Source: Cymodocea nodosa (Eukaryota; Streptophyta; Magnoliopsida; Alismatales; Cymodoceaceae). Taken from it: 64,000 bases of DNA. The stretch's first letter is position 1; every line of letters begins with the position of its first letter. The DNA lies in the NCBI GenBank assembly GCA_036874045.1, contig JAZBRI010000010.1, forward strand, positions 82,001 through 146,000. The letters run 5' to 3'. The position numbers were made by a program, and so were the translations under genes. The notes beneath the pieces are model-generated. The model did no database searches. It saw only the letters and a list, made by a program, of their open reading frames with translations, and was not told the DNA's origin. Shown one piece after another: positions 1-11,375 of the stretch.

Positions 1-59
1 TAAGTTCATTGAGTTAAGTGTAACTCAACGGACTTCCCATAAAGTTATATCTAATAAAA

Positions 60-395
60 ATACATATAATAATAATTTTTACTTCGGTCAAGATCGAAGA
101 ATTTTCGATCTAGCCGACTTACTTTTCAACACTTTAAAATTTTTCGGTCAAATCGTTATATTCTTCGATTGAACCTAAATTAAATATTTTCTTTCTTTTT
201 TTATTTTTTTCTCTGTTAGTTGAAACGATACTATACTTCGGTAACACCGACATTAAACTAAATATAATATATATATCTTTTTATGTTTTTGTGTTTCGAT
301 CAGACCGATGGATCCTATCGGTTGAACCGCAACAATTTTTTTCTTTTTAAGATATGTTTCGGTAAAATCGATAATTCCTTTCGGTTTAACCGTGA
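60..395. repeat. Array of imperfect stem-loops in family A 3' noncoding region
   Basis: At least four short inverted repeats follow each other: 84-117 (arms TCGGTCAAGATCGAA / TTCGATCTAGCCGA), about 142-176, 297-332 and 358-394. Each pairs a TTCGGT-type word with a CGATT/ACCGA-type word across a short AT loop. They lie between the integrase end and the missing 3' LTR. Function is unknown; they resemble in style the stem-loops found in the LTRs of families A and B. Confidence 0.6.
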
Positions 396-463
396 TTATA
401 TTTAAATAAGTTTTTTTTTATATATACTTAGAAAATTTCTTACTAAGTGAAGCTCGAGTAATC

Positions 464-1585
464 CTATACTCTTACTTCTTCTATAATTCCAAATGAACTT
501 TTTGGTATTTTCAAAATAGGCCTAAGTCTTTGTCCATTTACTTTAAATATATTCTGATTTTTAGGATTTTCAATTTCAATAACTCCATAGGGATAAATAT
601 TTTGAACTATGTAAGGTTCTGCACATCTAGATCTTAATTTTCCTAGATGGTTATGGAGTCTAGTCATGTAAAGATATACTTCTTGTCTTATTTTAAAGGT
701 TTTTGGAATAATTTTCCTGTCATGCCAGAACTTCATTTTCTCTTTTTCTCTTATAGTTTTTGAATAAGCTTCATTCCTAAATTCTTCTAATTCAATCAAT
801 TGTATTTTCCTATTTTCAGCGACTTGATTTAAATTAGTGTTTAGAGTTTTTAATGCCCAATAAGCTTTATGTTCAATTTCAGCTGTTAAATGACAACTTT
901 TTTCATATACTAGTCTAAAAGGTGACATACCTAAACTTGTCTTATAAGCAGTTCTATAAGCCCAAAGTGCATCTATTAATCTATTAGCCTAATCTGTTCT
1001 AGTAGAATTTGCTACTTTTTCTAAGATTAACTTAATTTATTTGTTTGCACTTTCTACTTGTCCACTTGTTTGCAGATGATATGATGTTGCAATTTTGTGA
1101 TTTACTCCATATTTCTTCATTAAGGCTTCAAAACTTCTATTATAGAAATGAGTTCCTCTATCACTGATAATAGCTTTAGGTATTCCAAATCTAGCAATTA
1201 TATTAGTTCTTATAAAATGTATTACTACTTTGTTGTCATTAGTTTTTGTAGGAATAGCTTCTATCCATTTAGATACATAATCCACTCCCAACAATATATA
1301 ATTAAATTCATTAGACATAGGAAATGGACCTATAAAATCTATTCCCCACACATCAAAGATTTCAACCTCAACAATAGGATTAAGAGGCAGCATATTCCTC
1401 TTTGATATTCTTCTTATTTGTTGACATTTTAAACAACTTAAGCAATATTTATGAGCATCTTTGAATAGTGTTGGCCAATAAAATCCACATTGTAGAATTT
1501 TAGCAGTAGTTTTCCCTAAACCAAAATACCCTCTACATGCTTGGTCATGGTAGAAAGACAATATGCTTTGATATTCAATTTTTGG
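464..1585 (-). pseudogene. Ty3-gypsy integrase (family A), frame-broken
   Basis: Two open segments (1037-1561 and 464-928) encode most of an integrase. The first has the H2C2 zinc-binding region (HDQACRGYFG...CLSCLKCQQI) and the core with the acidic residues in WGIDFIG, IISDRGTHF and SGQVESANK, so all three of the D,D,E triad are present. The second has the C-terminal region with the [16 protein letters not shown] stretch. A frame break at about 930-1036 separates them. The enzyme would insert element cDNA into the host genome; this copy cannot encode it in one piece. Confidence 0.85.
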
Positions 1586-1741
1586 AACACACCTCCTTAA
1601 AACCAGATCAGGACATTTCTTAAATAAGTATAGGTCTTCCCAATAGTAATATTTTACTCTTGAAAAGAATAATTTCTTATCCTGTCTATTCCAATCCTTA
1701 GGTGTTAAACCAGTAACTAAGTAATTAACTATGTCTGCATA

Positions 1742-2950
1742 TCAATGCATCGTGTTGATGGTCATTAATTGTTCATTAGGAAAATTATCCTTAATTTCAA
1801 TATTTGATTTTTCTATTTGTAATCTTGATAAATGATCTGCTACTACATTCTCACAACATTTTTTATCTTTAATTTCTAGTTCAAATTCTTGTAATAATAA
1901 TATCCCTCGGATCAATCTAGGTTTGGTCACTTTCTTTGCTATTAGGTATTTTAAAGCTGAATGATCCATGTATACTATCACTTTAGCTCCAATCAGATAT
2001 GATCTAAACTTTTCTAAGGCAAACACAACAACTAACATCTTTTTTTAGTAGTTGTATAATTAGCTTGAGCATCATTTAAGGTTTTGCTTGCATAATGAAT
2101 CACTCTAGTAGATTTTTCTATCTTCTATCCCAACACTGCTCCTACAGCAAAATCAGATGCATCGCACATTAATTCAAATGGATGGCTCCAATTAGGTGCT
2201 TGAATTATAGGAGTTGAAATTAAGCTAGTTTTAAGCTTGAAAAGTGCTTTGCAATTTTTATCAAAATTGAATGAGACATCTTTTAATAGATTATTTAAAG
2301 GTCTAGCTATTTTGCTAAAATTTTTAATAAATCTTCTATAAAATCCAGCATGTCCTAGAAATGATCCAATATCTTTTACTGATTTAGGTTCTAGTAGATT
2401 AGAAATTACTTCTATTTTAGCTTTATCTACTTCCAACCCTTTCTTTGAAACATGCCCTAAGACTATTCCTTGTTTAACCATGAAGTGACATTTTTCTCAA
2501 TTTAGAACCAGAATTTTTTCCACACATCATTTTAATACTCGATCTAAATTGTTTAAACACACTTCATATGAAGTTCCATAAACAGTAAAATCATCCATAA
2601 ATATTTCTAAAAAATCTTTAGTCATTTTAGTGAATATGCCTTGCATACACTTTTGAAAGGTGTCTAGTGCATTGCATAATCTGAATGGCATTCTCTTAAA
2701 AGCATAAGTTCCATTAGGACAGGTGAAAGTTGTTTTCTCTTGATCCTCTAATGCTATTGGAATTTGTTTATACCCTGAATACCCGTCTAAGAAACAAAAA
2801 TATTCTTGCCCTATTAATTTTTCTAGCATTTGATCTATGAAAGGTAAGGGAAAATGATCTTTTCTAGTCACTACATTCAGCTTTCTATAGTCTATACACA
2901 CTCTCCAGCTTGATTGAATTCTAGTAGGTATCAAGTCTTGACTTTCATTC
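1742..2950 (-). pseudogene. Ty3-gypsy reverse transcriptase (palm/thumb) and RNase H, family A
   Basis: Open segments 2527-2934 (palm, with YRKLN and the catalytic FMDD box), 2125-2481 (thumb and start of RNase H, ending CDASDFAVGAVLG) and 1742-2038 (rest of RNase [13 protein letters not shown]). They form the C-terminal two thirds of the polymerase. The missing N-terminal part lies at 10927-11159 on the far side of the inserted family B element, and the frame runs through the junction once the insertion and one CATTC copy are removed. Stops separate the segments. Confidence 0.9.
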
Positions 2951-3921
2951 TGTTAGTTCAATTATTTATAAATTAATTTTAATGATGAAAAATGTGTGGT
3001 TTAATTATTTCTGCCATATTTTAGATGTTTTTTTATTCACATGAATCTTGGCTAACTGCTTTGTACTCAAAGTTCTTTAAATTAGATTTCGATAGGTTAT
3101 TTTGTCTATAGTGTATTGATTAGAGAGTTAATTTATAAGTCACCGAACAAAATAGGACAAATCGGATGGTTAAGTTTCTCTCTTGGCTTTTCGGACAGTT
3201 ATATCAGTAACTATCTAAAAAGTATTTATCTTCGATGAATTAAGTCTTTTTATGTCCAAATATGACTTTTATGGTAAGTATTTGAAATCCCTTCTGTTTT
3301 GGATAGTTAAGGTTTTTATTTCGAAGAGTTAGCTGTTTCTCTGATATAATATATTTTCGGTTACTTTCTTCTGAAGGACACATGTCAGTCTCTCATCGCT
3401 TAACTTAAGTGACTTTTCGGAAGGTTATGATGTAACTATCCGAAAACTCTTAAGAATCGGAGAGTTACCTTCAGTAAGTATCCGAAAATAGTTTTAAGCT
3501 TCAGATGGTTGAGTTTTCTATTATTTCTGACTTAAGTGACTTTTCGAAAGGTTACCTGTGTAACTATCCGAAATGACTTAAGGATTGGAGAGTTATCTTT
3601 TATAAGTATCTGAAACATGCTTTCTCTATCGAATAGTTTATTTTTAATATTTTATAACGTTGTTTTAGAAGGACGCATGTTTCAATTTTAATACATGACT
3701 TAAGTGGTCTTTCAGAATGTTAATTCTATCTATTCAAAATGATTTTGAGTTTTGGCAGGTTATCTTTCTAAGTCTTTGATTTTTTAAAAGCTTTTGAAGA
3801 TTTTATTTTTACTGCAACTATTATTAATTGACTAACCATTGTGGCAAGATATCTTTTGATTGCAAATCTCAACTTTATTATGATTGAAGGTTGTTGGAAA
3901 TGAATTACTGCATAAGGCATC
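2951..3921 (+). repeat. Truncated 5' LTR of family B
   Basis: Matches the right LTR from its first base (TGTTAGTTCAATTATTTA) through the words ACTGCATAAGGCATCT, after which similarity stops; the corresponding point in the right LTR is about 10159. The last ~760 bp of the LTR and the primer site are missing. It contains three imperfect tandem units (starting near 3403, 3531 and 3688), each with GACTTAAGTG followed by stem-loops of the TTTCGG...TAACTATCCGAAA type. Confidence 0.85.
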
Positions 3922-5905
3922 TATTTGGTTACCCAGCACGACACTAGAAAACTAGTTTGGATCTCTAGCAACACACCAGAAAAACTTGGATTTGTTAACT
4001 TCTATTTTTACTTAGTTAATTTATCTTTATGCCTATTCCTTTTTTAGAAGTAAACAAACAACCTTTCACACAAATTAGATATTAATTCCAATTTGTATTT
4101 TAACTATAAGTGCATAGTGTCTATTGCATTAGTGTGCAAGTACAAGTCGATCCCACAGAGAATTGTTTAAGAATTGAGAACTGTTCCATTTTTAACAATC
4201 AAATTTATATCTTCAATAAGCCCTCTGTTGAGTTACAGTTAACTCAACGGACAAAGTTCGTTTAGTTATGGCTAACTCAACGAACTAACCTCATGGACTT
4301 AAGTTAACTCCACGAGTGTGTCTTTTCTTTTTAATACTGCTATTTACAAAGGAATTCGGCCAACCATTGGGTAGTTCTATAGATTGTAAATACATCAATT
4401 AAGCTCTTTAATGTTAGTAAACACTGGATTTATCATTAAGCATACTAACATTCAGATAATTCAAACAGTAACCATTAAAATCTTTAAGTCTTTTGAACGA
4501 ACCAATTTCAGTAAACTATAAAACTAAAACAAACATAAAACAATCACAACACTGACAAAGATAACATTAATCACGATAACACAAACAATACAACACTCAA
4601 ATACAAAATACAAACACAGATAAGTTGTTTTTGGTATTTTTGTTTTAATATGAACATGGAAATGGGCGAAAGGTGAAATGTAAAGTAATCTCAGTCGACA
4701 GTAAATACTTCTGTCACTACATGCGATGCGATTACACCACTGAAAATTAAACCACTTACAATTCTGTCTCCTCTCCCTATAGAATCGCGAGTTCAGAATT
4801 GCAAGATGATCTCCTCTTCAACATATAGGCATCAACCCGAAGCCAAGGCTAGAAGCTTTACGATCTCCTAAGATATGAGTCGGCACTTGGTGAAAATGGC
4901 TTCCCTTCCCACGATGCGATCACTCCTCACAGTGGTTGTCAAGCACTATGTTTGGCTTAGAATCGACTCGACATCAAGAAAGTATCCTCACAGACCTTCG
5001 ATGGTTGGTGATTATGGTGGTGGTAATGATGGTTGGTGTGATACTTCAAAGAATTGCCGACACTATATGTAGAAAGCTCTGTGCTCCTCCTTCATACACA
5101 TTGGCCATACCCATCGATCACCACTCCTACTTCTTTTTCTTCTTTTCTTTTATATTTCTTCAGTGGTCACTACTTCTACTTGAATGGTCGATTGGATTTC
5201 CTTCATTCATATCAACGACGATGATTTCTTCTCCCTACGTGATACGTGCGATCGTGGTTTTTCCTTCCAACTGTCCTGTTTCTGCAACCACTATAGTGGC
5301 ATATTAGAAAATAAATAGTTTGTGGAGTTACAGATAACTCAACGGACTTGCTTCGTTGATTTAATTATAAAATACGTGCATAAATTTAACTATCCAATGC
5401 TTAGGTGCATTTCAGATACTTACAAACTTAACTATCTAATGGCTAGATGCATTTCGAATAGTTACAAATAACTCACCGATATATAACTTAAGTAAATCTA
5501 CCAGATCTCGACACGTGTCAGCAGCAGTTTAATAATAAAAGAAACATTTCAGAGAGTTATAGGCCTAACTATCTAATGCTCAGATGCATTTCAGATAGTT
5601 AGAGATAACTCACCGAAAATCCACTTAAGTCACTTTCCCAGAACATGACACGTGTTCATAGCTATTTTATAAATAAAAGGAGATTTCGAAGAGTTACATA
5701 TATAACTATCCGATGCCCAACTGCAATTTCGTATAGTTATAGATAACTCACCGAAAGTTCACTTAAGCCATGCATTATGGTTTCGACACGTGTACTTCAG
5801 GAAATAATAAACTATTCTTTTAAAACATAACTGTTCGGCAATTTAAATATAACTATCTGATACATGTTCGGTATATTAAACATAATTGTCTGAAATATGT
5901 TTGGT
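3922..5905 (-). repeat. Partial family A LTR with primer-like sites (second copy)
   Basis: Aligns with the family A 5' LTR at 13232-15040: shared ends (TGGATTTGTTAAC at 3987 against TGTATTTGTTAAC), shared middle (4640-5330 against 13900-14640), and primer-binding-like sequence just left of it (3922-3986). Similarity fades at about 5905, short of the LTR end. It includes three ~137-bp tandem units with G-boxes at 5510, 5647 and 5785. Two open frames inside (4875-5307) have no protein signature and lie in LTR sequence. Confidence 0.75.
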
Positions 5906-6714
5906 ATGTGTCAAAGTGATTGCCATTGTTTAAAAAAAAAAAAAATGGAATGTTTGTTGCAAAGAGCAACCAACACCAATCTTAAAAAAAAAAAAAACAC
6001 CTCTAATTATGGCTATGCAATACTGACCGTTTCATAATTCTCAAAGATCTTCTTTTCTTCTTAGTTAATTACATAACAGACATTGTTAAGGGAAAATATA
6101 CCTTAGGGTTGCTTCATGAAAATTTCAAACGGGCCAGAGAGAACAATTAAATAATTCTGAATTTTTCTATTCTAAAACCATTAAGTTATAGCACTGAAGT
6201 TTATGAAAACTGATTTTTTTAAGGTTAATAAGGTGAACCATAGGATCAAGTTCTTATACTAAGTGAAATGTGTTCTTTATCTTACTGTGGAGTCTTGAAT
6301 ATTTCAGTAATTCTCACACAATTAAAAAAATAAATAAATAAATAATAATAAAAACATTATAAAAATACAAATACCACAACAAATTTTTTTTTGTTGATTC
6401 TTTTATTCAAAAATTCAGGGGGAGTTTATTCTTTTTCATATGTCTAATTTTCTCAATTTTCAGATCTCTTTCTTTCTTAGTCAGCATATTTTTAGGGGGA
6501 GTTATTTTCTTTAACTAGTTAGCTGCTAGAAGTTTTCAAAGAGTTAGTTTTTTGTCTTAAGGGCTTTGCGGACAGTTAAGTTGTAACTATCCAAAAAATT
6601 CTTAGTTTCGGCAAGTTCCTGTCTTGTGACCTTATTTCTCTTTCGGATAGTTATTCTGTAACTATCCGAAATTCTCCTACATTTCAGTAAATTCGACCTC
6701 TAACTCACCAATCT
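5906..6714. other. Noncoding leader of family B
   Basis: AT-rich stretch without a plausible gene, with A-runs at 5933-5944 and 5984-5996 and purine-rich GGGGGAG words at 6418 and 6494. It ends in a segment (6540-6700) with the same stem-loop words as the LTRs, including a perfect 13-bp inverted repeat at 6641-6671. Confidence 0.55.
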
Positions 6715-9008
6715 TTGGAACTTTCCGATTTTTATATGCTTTCAGAGGGTTATCTTCTCACTCTATCTCAACCTTCCGATTCTCAAATCCTTCGTTTGCT
6801 TCATCTTTTTTTTTGCACCTTCTCCTTCATGGCTTCATTTGGACGTTTTTCTGCCCTTTCTCTGCAAGAGCAAGAACAACAGATTCAAAGAATGGAACAA
6901 GATCTCCAAACAGGTATGGAAGATCTTTCTCCTACAAAATCTCAACTCATTATTTCTACCAGAGAAGAGGTCATTGATATTGAGTCAGTATATGGAACCT
7001 TAGAAATTATCACTCGTTTACTGTGTTTGGAGAAACAATTGTCTATTCTTCGTAAATTTCATCATATTACCACCTTGGTTAAAAGTGGGAAATAGTTGAA
7101 AACCAAGAAGCCTTCCTCGAGAAAATACACCAAACCCTCTACTGGTCATAAGAAACAGAAGACCACTTCTACCCATTCTTCACAGAGTAGTAAAATAGAT
7201 TCTGTTGCTCCTAGGGTTTCTAAGGATTCTTCTTCAACTGATGAAGACATATTTACTACCAAAGTTAACTCCTTAGAACCTCAATTTAAATCTGTTTATG
7301 AGGCTTATGTCAACCAATTTTTGAGTACTTCTAAGGATACTAAGGCATCTAAGAATGAGCATTGCATATGGTCCTACACTTACAAGATATTCTAGTAAGG
7401 AGGGAAATCAAGCATTACTGCATAAACTCAGTAAGCAACCAGGAATTAAAATTCAATAGCCTACAGATCCTACTTGTTATCATGATTTTTCTGATATGGC
7501 AGTTAAGAAGAAATTAGTGGCTGAACCTGAATTTTTTTTTCCCTAGAAAGGAATTGATTTTAGGCATGTGACTAGCCAATCATATCCTTAAATTCCTAAG
7601 TTTTGTATTGGAACTTTACACCAACTTGCTCTTGGTCCTTCTCTCTTGATTTCCTCATCTACTCTAGTTTTACCTACAGTTGTCTCATCTCCCTTTCCAT
7701 CTACTAAATTCACTTACTCTAGGAGAAGAAAGAAAACTCTCTTTTCTCATCCGAGTTTTGCCAAACCTCTGTTTGTACATAAAGAAGACTTCACACGTCC
7801 TCCTCCTTCATCTAATGTAGAATCTCATCCAATTCCTTCTCCTTGCACTCAAATGGTGATACAAGGATTGCATGCAGATTCGGGTTCTGTTTCTGTTCTT
7901 CAATCTCCTCCACCTTTTAAAAACCCTCTAGCAGATGAAGATCTGGAGGTTGCAGTCAATTATTCTTCAAACATCCCTACAGATGTATATTATTTCAAAT
8001 CTTTTGTAGCTAGAGATCTCTTTTTCAATAAATATCAAAGAATGAAGATCATCTATAGCAGACTAGTAAATTTTAAAGAAATGGATTCTATTCACAATTT
8101 GCTTACTCATCAAGGGCTTTTAGGTCTTATTTCTTCTCCATCAGGGTTATCTGTTTTTGAAGACCTAATTCCCCTTTTCTACTCAAATCTTGAGATTTTT
8201 CCACATTTTTTACTCCTGCACCTACAACATCAAACAATCTGGATTGATGGAGAATTTTTGGAGACTTTTTTTGGAATACCATCTACTAATATAAATATTG
8301 TTCTTTCTCCATCAAAACTAGGGTGGTAGGAATCAGAAATGAATAAATTGATTGGCAAAACTCTTGATAAAAAATTTAAGTTAGTTAAGACTATAGATCT
8401 TAATGGTTTGGCCTAGATGATTGCCACAATTTTGTCTACCTCTGTATTTCAGAAAATAGGTCATGTAGATGAATTGAAGAGGAAAGTCTACTAAGCCACT
8501 TATGTTGTGATGGTTGGTATCAAGGTTAACTGGGCAAAAGTTATTATTGCTCAGATTACTCATCTGCAAAGTTTTCTATACTATGAAAATTTCATTTTTC
8601 ATTTGATGGCCAGATATATTAATTTATTGGGTAAACCTCTGAAATCCATTAAAAGAAGAGTACTATAGCTTAAGGATCTTCAGAGAATTTCCTTTTCTGA
8701 TCCAATTGAGTTGCCTCCTCCTTTTCAACCATCTGCAACTCAAATTTCAGCTTCTCATTCTACAGCAGCTTCACCTCCTACCGCTCCTCCTTCTGCAGCA
8801 CTTCCTCCAACTTCAGCAACTCCATTTACAACAGTTGATAGTTTTGAGACCCTCCTAAAATAGAATGAGCTTCTACTTCAACATAATCAGATGCTTTTAG
8901 ATCAAGTGGCTCATTTAAAACAACTTCTGAGAAAGAGAGATAATTTAATTCAAGATTTGTTACAGAAAAAGTCAACTGTACCTTAGATTGTTTATTTTCC
9001 TTTGATGT
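6715..9008 (+). pseudogene. Degraded plant-retroelement ORF of family B
   Basis: Open pieces at 6715-7095, 7096-7395 and 7646-8329, with continuing similarity-like coding to about 9000 broken by stops. The first piece is hydrophilic and Gln/Glu-rich. The third begins with a Ser/Pro-rich stretch and has a globular part (about residues 95-227) whose pattern FYSNLEI...WIDGEFLETFFGIPS resembles the FYANL...V.G..V.F....IN..FGLP pattern of the putative plant transposon protein family found in large retroelements. A Pro/Ser/Thr-rich segment and a coiled-coil-like tail (8840-8990) follow. Function is unknown; it may be a gag-like or accessory ORF. Confidence 0.55.
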
Positions 9009-9127
9009 AATTTTCATTGTTTGTTTTATTATGTATCTATATTGTTTCTTACTCTTTATCAATGAAATTACATTTTATTTATCTCCGAGTATCCTTCAAT
9101 CACTTGTCTCCACTTTTTAATTCTGAC

Positions 9128-9181
9128 AAAGGGGGAGAATATATCTGTTTACAATTTTGTCATCATCAAAAAGGGGAAGAT
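9128..9181 (+). promoter_or_regulatory. Polypurine tract of family B
   Basis: AAAGGGGGAGAAT at about 9127-9139 and AAAAAGGGGAAGAT directly before the right LTR. The phrase TTTGTCATCATCAAAAAGGGG before TGTT is a common plant LTR-retrotransposon arrangement and would prime plus-strand DNA synthesis. Confidence 0.75.
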
Positions 9182-10921
9182 TGTTAGTTCAATTATTTAT
9201 CAATTAATTTTGATAATGAAAAACATATGGTTTAATTATTTCTACCATATTTTAGATGTCTTTTTATTCACATGAATCTTAGCTAACTGCTTTGTACTCA
9301 AAGTCCTTTAAATTAGATTTCAGTAAGTTATTTTGTCTACAGTGTATTGATCAGAGAATTAATTTATAAGTCATCGAACAAAATAGGACAAATCGAATGG
9401 TTAAGTTTCTCTCTTGGCTTTTTAGACGGTTATATCAGTAACTATCCGAAAAGTATTTATCTTCGATGAGTTAAGTCTTTTTATGTTTGGATATGACTTT
9501 TATGATAAGTATCTGAAATCCCTTCTATTTCAGATAGTTAAGGTTTTTATTCTGGAAAGTTAGCTATTTCTCTGATTTAATATATTTTCGGTTACTTTCT
9601 TCTAAAAGACACGTGTTAGTCTCTCATCACTTGACTTAAGTGACTTTTCGAAAGGTTACGATGTAACTATCTGAAAACTCTTAAGAATCGGAGAGTTACC
9701 TTCAGTAAGTATCTGAAAATAGTTTTAAGCTTTGAATGATTGAGTTTTCTATTATTTTTGACTTAAATAACTTTTCGAAAGGTTACCTGTGTAACTATCC
9801 GAAATGACTTAAGGATCAGAGAGTTATCTTTTATAAGTATCTGAAACATGCCTTCTCTATCAGATAGTTTATTTTTAATATTTTATAACACTGTTTCAGA
9901 AGGACACGTGTTTCAATTTTAATACATGACTTAAGTGGTCTTTCAGAATGTTAGTTCTATCTATCTAAAATGATTTTGAGTTTCGACAGGTTATCTTTCT
10001 AAGTCTCTGATTTTCTAAAAGCCTCCAAAGATTTTAATTTTACAAAAACTACAACTATTATTAATTGACTAACTGTTGTGGCAAGATATCTTTTGATTGC
10101 AGATCTTAACTTTATTATGATTAAAGGTTGCTGGAAATGAATTACTGCATAAGGCATCTGACCATTTCAGAATTCTTTCCACTTATGCAAATCTCGAAGG
10201 AAAAATAAAAAGGATTTGCAGAAAAACTGAAACATACACACATAGAATTTTTTCAACACTCGTAAAGGAGAAATTGTCTGCTTAGCAATTCTGCAAACAT
10301 TCTGAAGATTCGTCTGCAACAAAGTCCATAAGATCAACAGTTGCAGATCAACCAAGAATTCTCCTCAGAACTTCTTTGTCAACTCTTCATTGGAGTTGAT
10401 TTGGTCTTGTGTGTATTTTTCATTTTGAGTCTGTGACTCCTAGTCTTAAACTATTTTCTCGATTAGCTTTCAAAACCCTAACTCACAAGGGTGTTGTGAG
10501 TATATCCTTCACAAGGTCGGGGCCTTGGTGAAGAGAGTGAAGTGTGACACTTCACTTGCTCAAGATTGGGGTCTTAAGTACACAAAGTTGGTGCTTTGTG
10601 TGAGGTTTTTGTTTAGCCTTTAAAAACATTTGTAAGGTTGTTACTTAGCTTGCAAAAGCAACTTGTTTAAGGTTTGTGCTTAGCCTTAAAAGCACTTAGT
10701 GGAATTCTCGAAGTTGTGGCATTAAGGAGTGGACTACCTAGTTTGGGGAACTACTATAAATCTCTTTGTGTTCTTTATTTTTTTTTGCACTACAAGTTTT
10801 AATTCCAAAATCAATTAATTAGGGTTCATTAGTGTCAACAGCTTCCAAATTTTTTAAAAGCAAAATAAACTTTATTAAGACACTATTCACCCCCCCTCTA
10901 GTGTGCCATTTGATCCTTTCA
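9182..10921 (+). repeat. 3' LTR of family B (complete)
   Basis: 1740 bp from TGTTAG to TTTCA, followed by target repeat CATTC. It carries G-box words (ACACGTG near 9609 and 9904), repeated GACTTAAGT units with stem-loops (9640-10020), and the C-run CACCCCCCCTCTAG close to its end, a usual feature of plant LTR 3' ends. Confidence 0.88.
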
Positions 10922-11159
10922 CATTCCTAATAATTGTTAATCCTAATTTCTTGGGAACTACATGGATTGGGCTAACCCATGAGCTATCAGAAATTAGATA
11001 AATTATATCATTATCTAACCATTTAACTAGTTCCTTCCTGACTACTTCTTTAAGGTTTGGATTTAATCTCCTCTTAGGAATTCTAACAGGTTTAGCATTC
11101 TCTTCTAAATATATGTGGTGACAACATAAAGTTGCACTTAACCCTTTTATATCAATCAT
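10922..11159 (-). pseudogene. N-terminal part of family A reverse transcriptase
   Basis: Encodes the RT entry region: KPVRIPKRRLNPNLKEVVRK, then the YLISDSSWVSPIHVVPKK stretch. The open reading continues on the other side of family B at 2950; removing the insertion restores an uninterrupted reading into the palm domain. Confidence 0.88.
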
Positions 11160-11375
11160 AGTCCATCCTATTGCTTCTTTATAAGTTTTGACTACATCTT
11201 TTAATTTAGCAATTTGATCATCTTTTAAATCTGAAGCAATAATGATTGGACATGTTCATTTTTCTTCTAGAAATATATAGGTTAATTCAAGAGGTAAATG
11301 TTTTAATTCTAATTGTTGCCCATCAGAAGTTAGAGCCTATAATTGAACATCATCATTTTCTAAATTAATTTCTTC

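Larger units (their letters stand above)
2951..10921 (+). mobile_element. LTR element family B nested in the family A reverse transcriptase
   Basis: A 7971-bp insertion bounded by TGTTAG...TTTCA and flanked by the 5-bp direct repeat CATTC (2946-2950 and 10922-10926). The left LTR (from 2951) and right LTR (9182-10921) are direct repeats. A purine-rich tract just before 9182 shows plus orientation. Internal ORF fragments resemble gag-like/putative plant transposon proteins; no protease, polymerase or integrase was found, so it looks non-autonomous or internally deleted. The left LTR is truncated at about 3921 and replaced by a family A LTR fragment. Confidence 0.88.

Noticed and set aside
3100-3800. 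Repeated palindromes considered as a CRISPR-like array
   Set aside because: Unit spacing and sequence vary, spacers are not unique, and the setting is a plant LTR.
4875-5307. Overlapping plus-strand ORFs (65 and 123 codons)
   Set aside because: They lie inside an LTR, and the matching LTR at 14154-14339 has a disrupted version.
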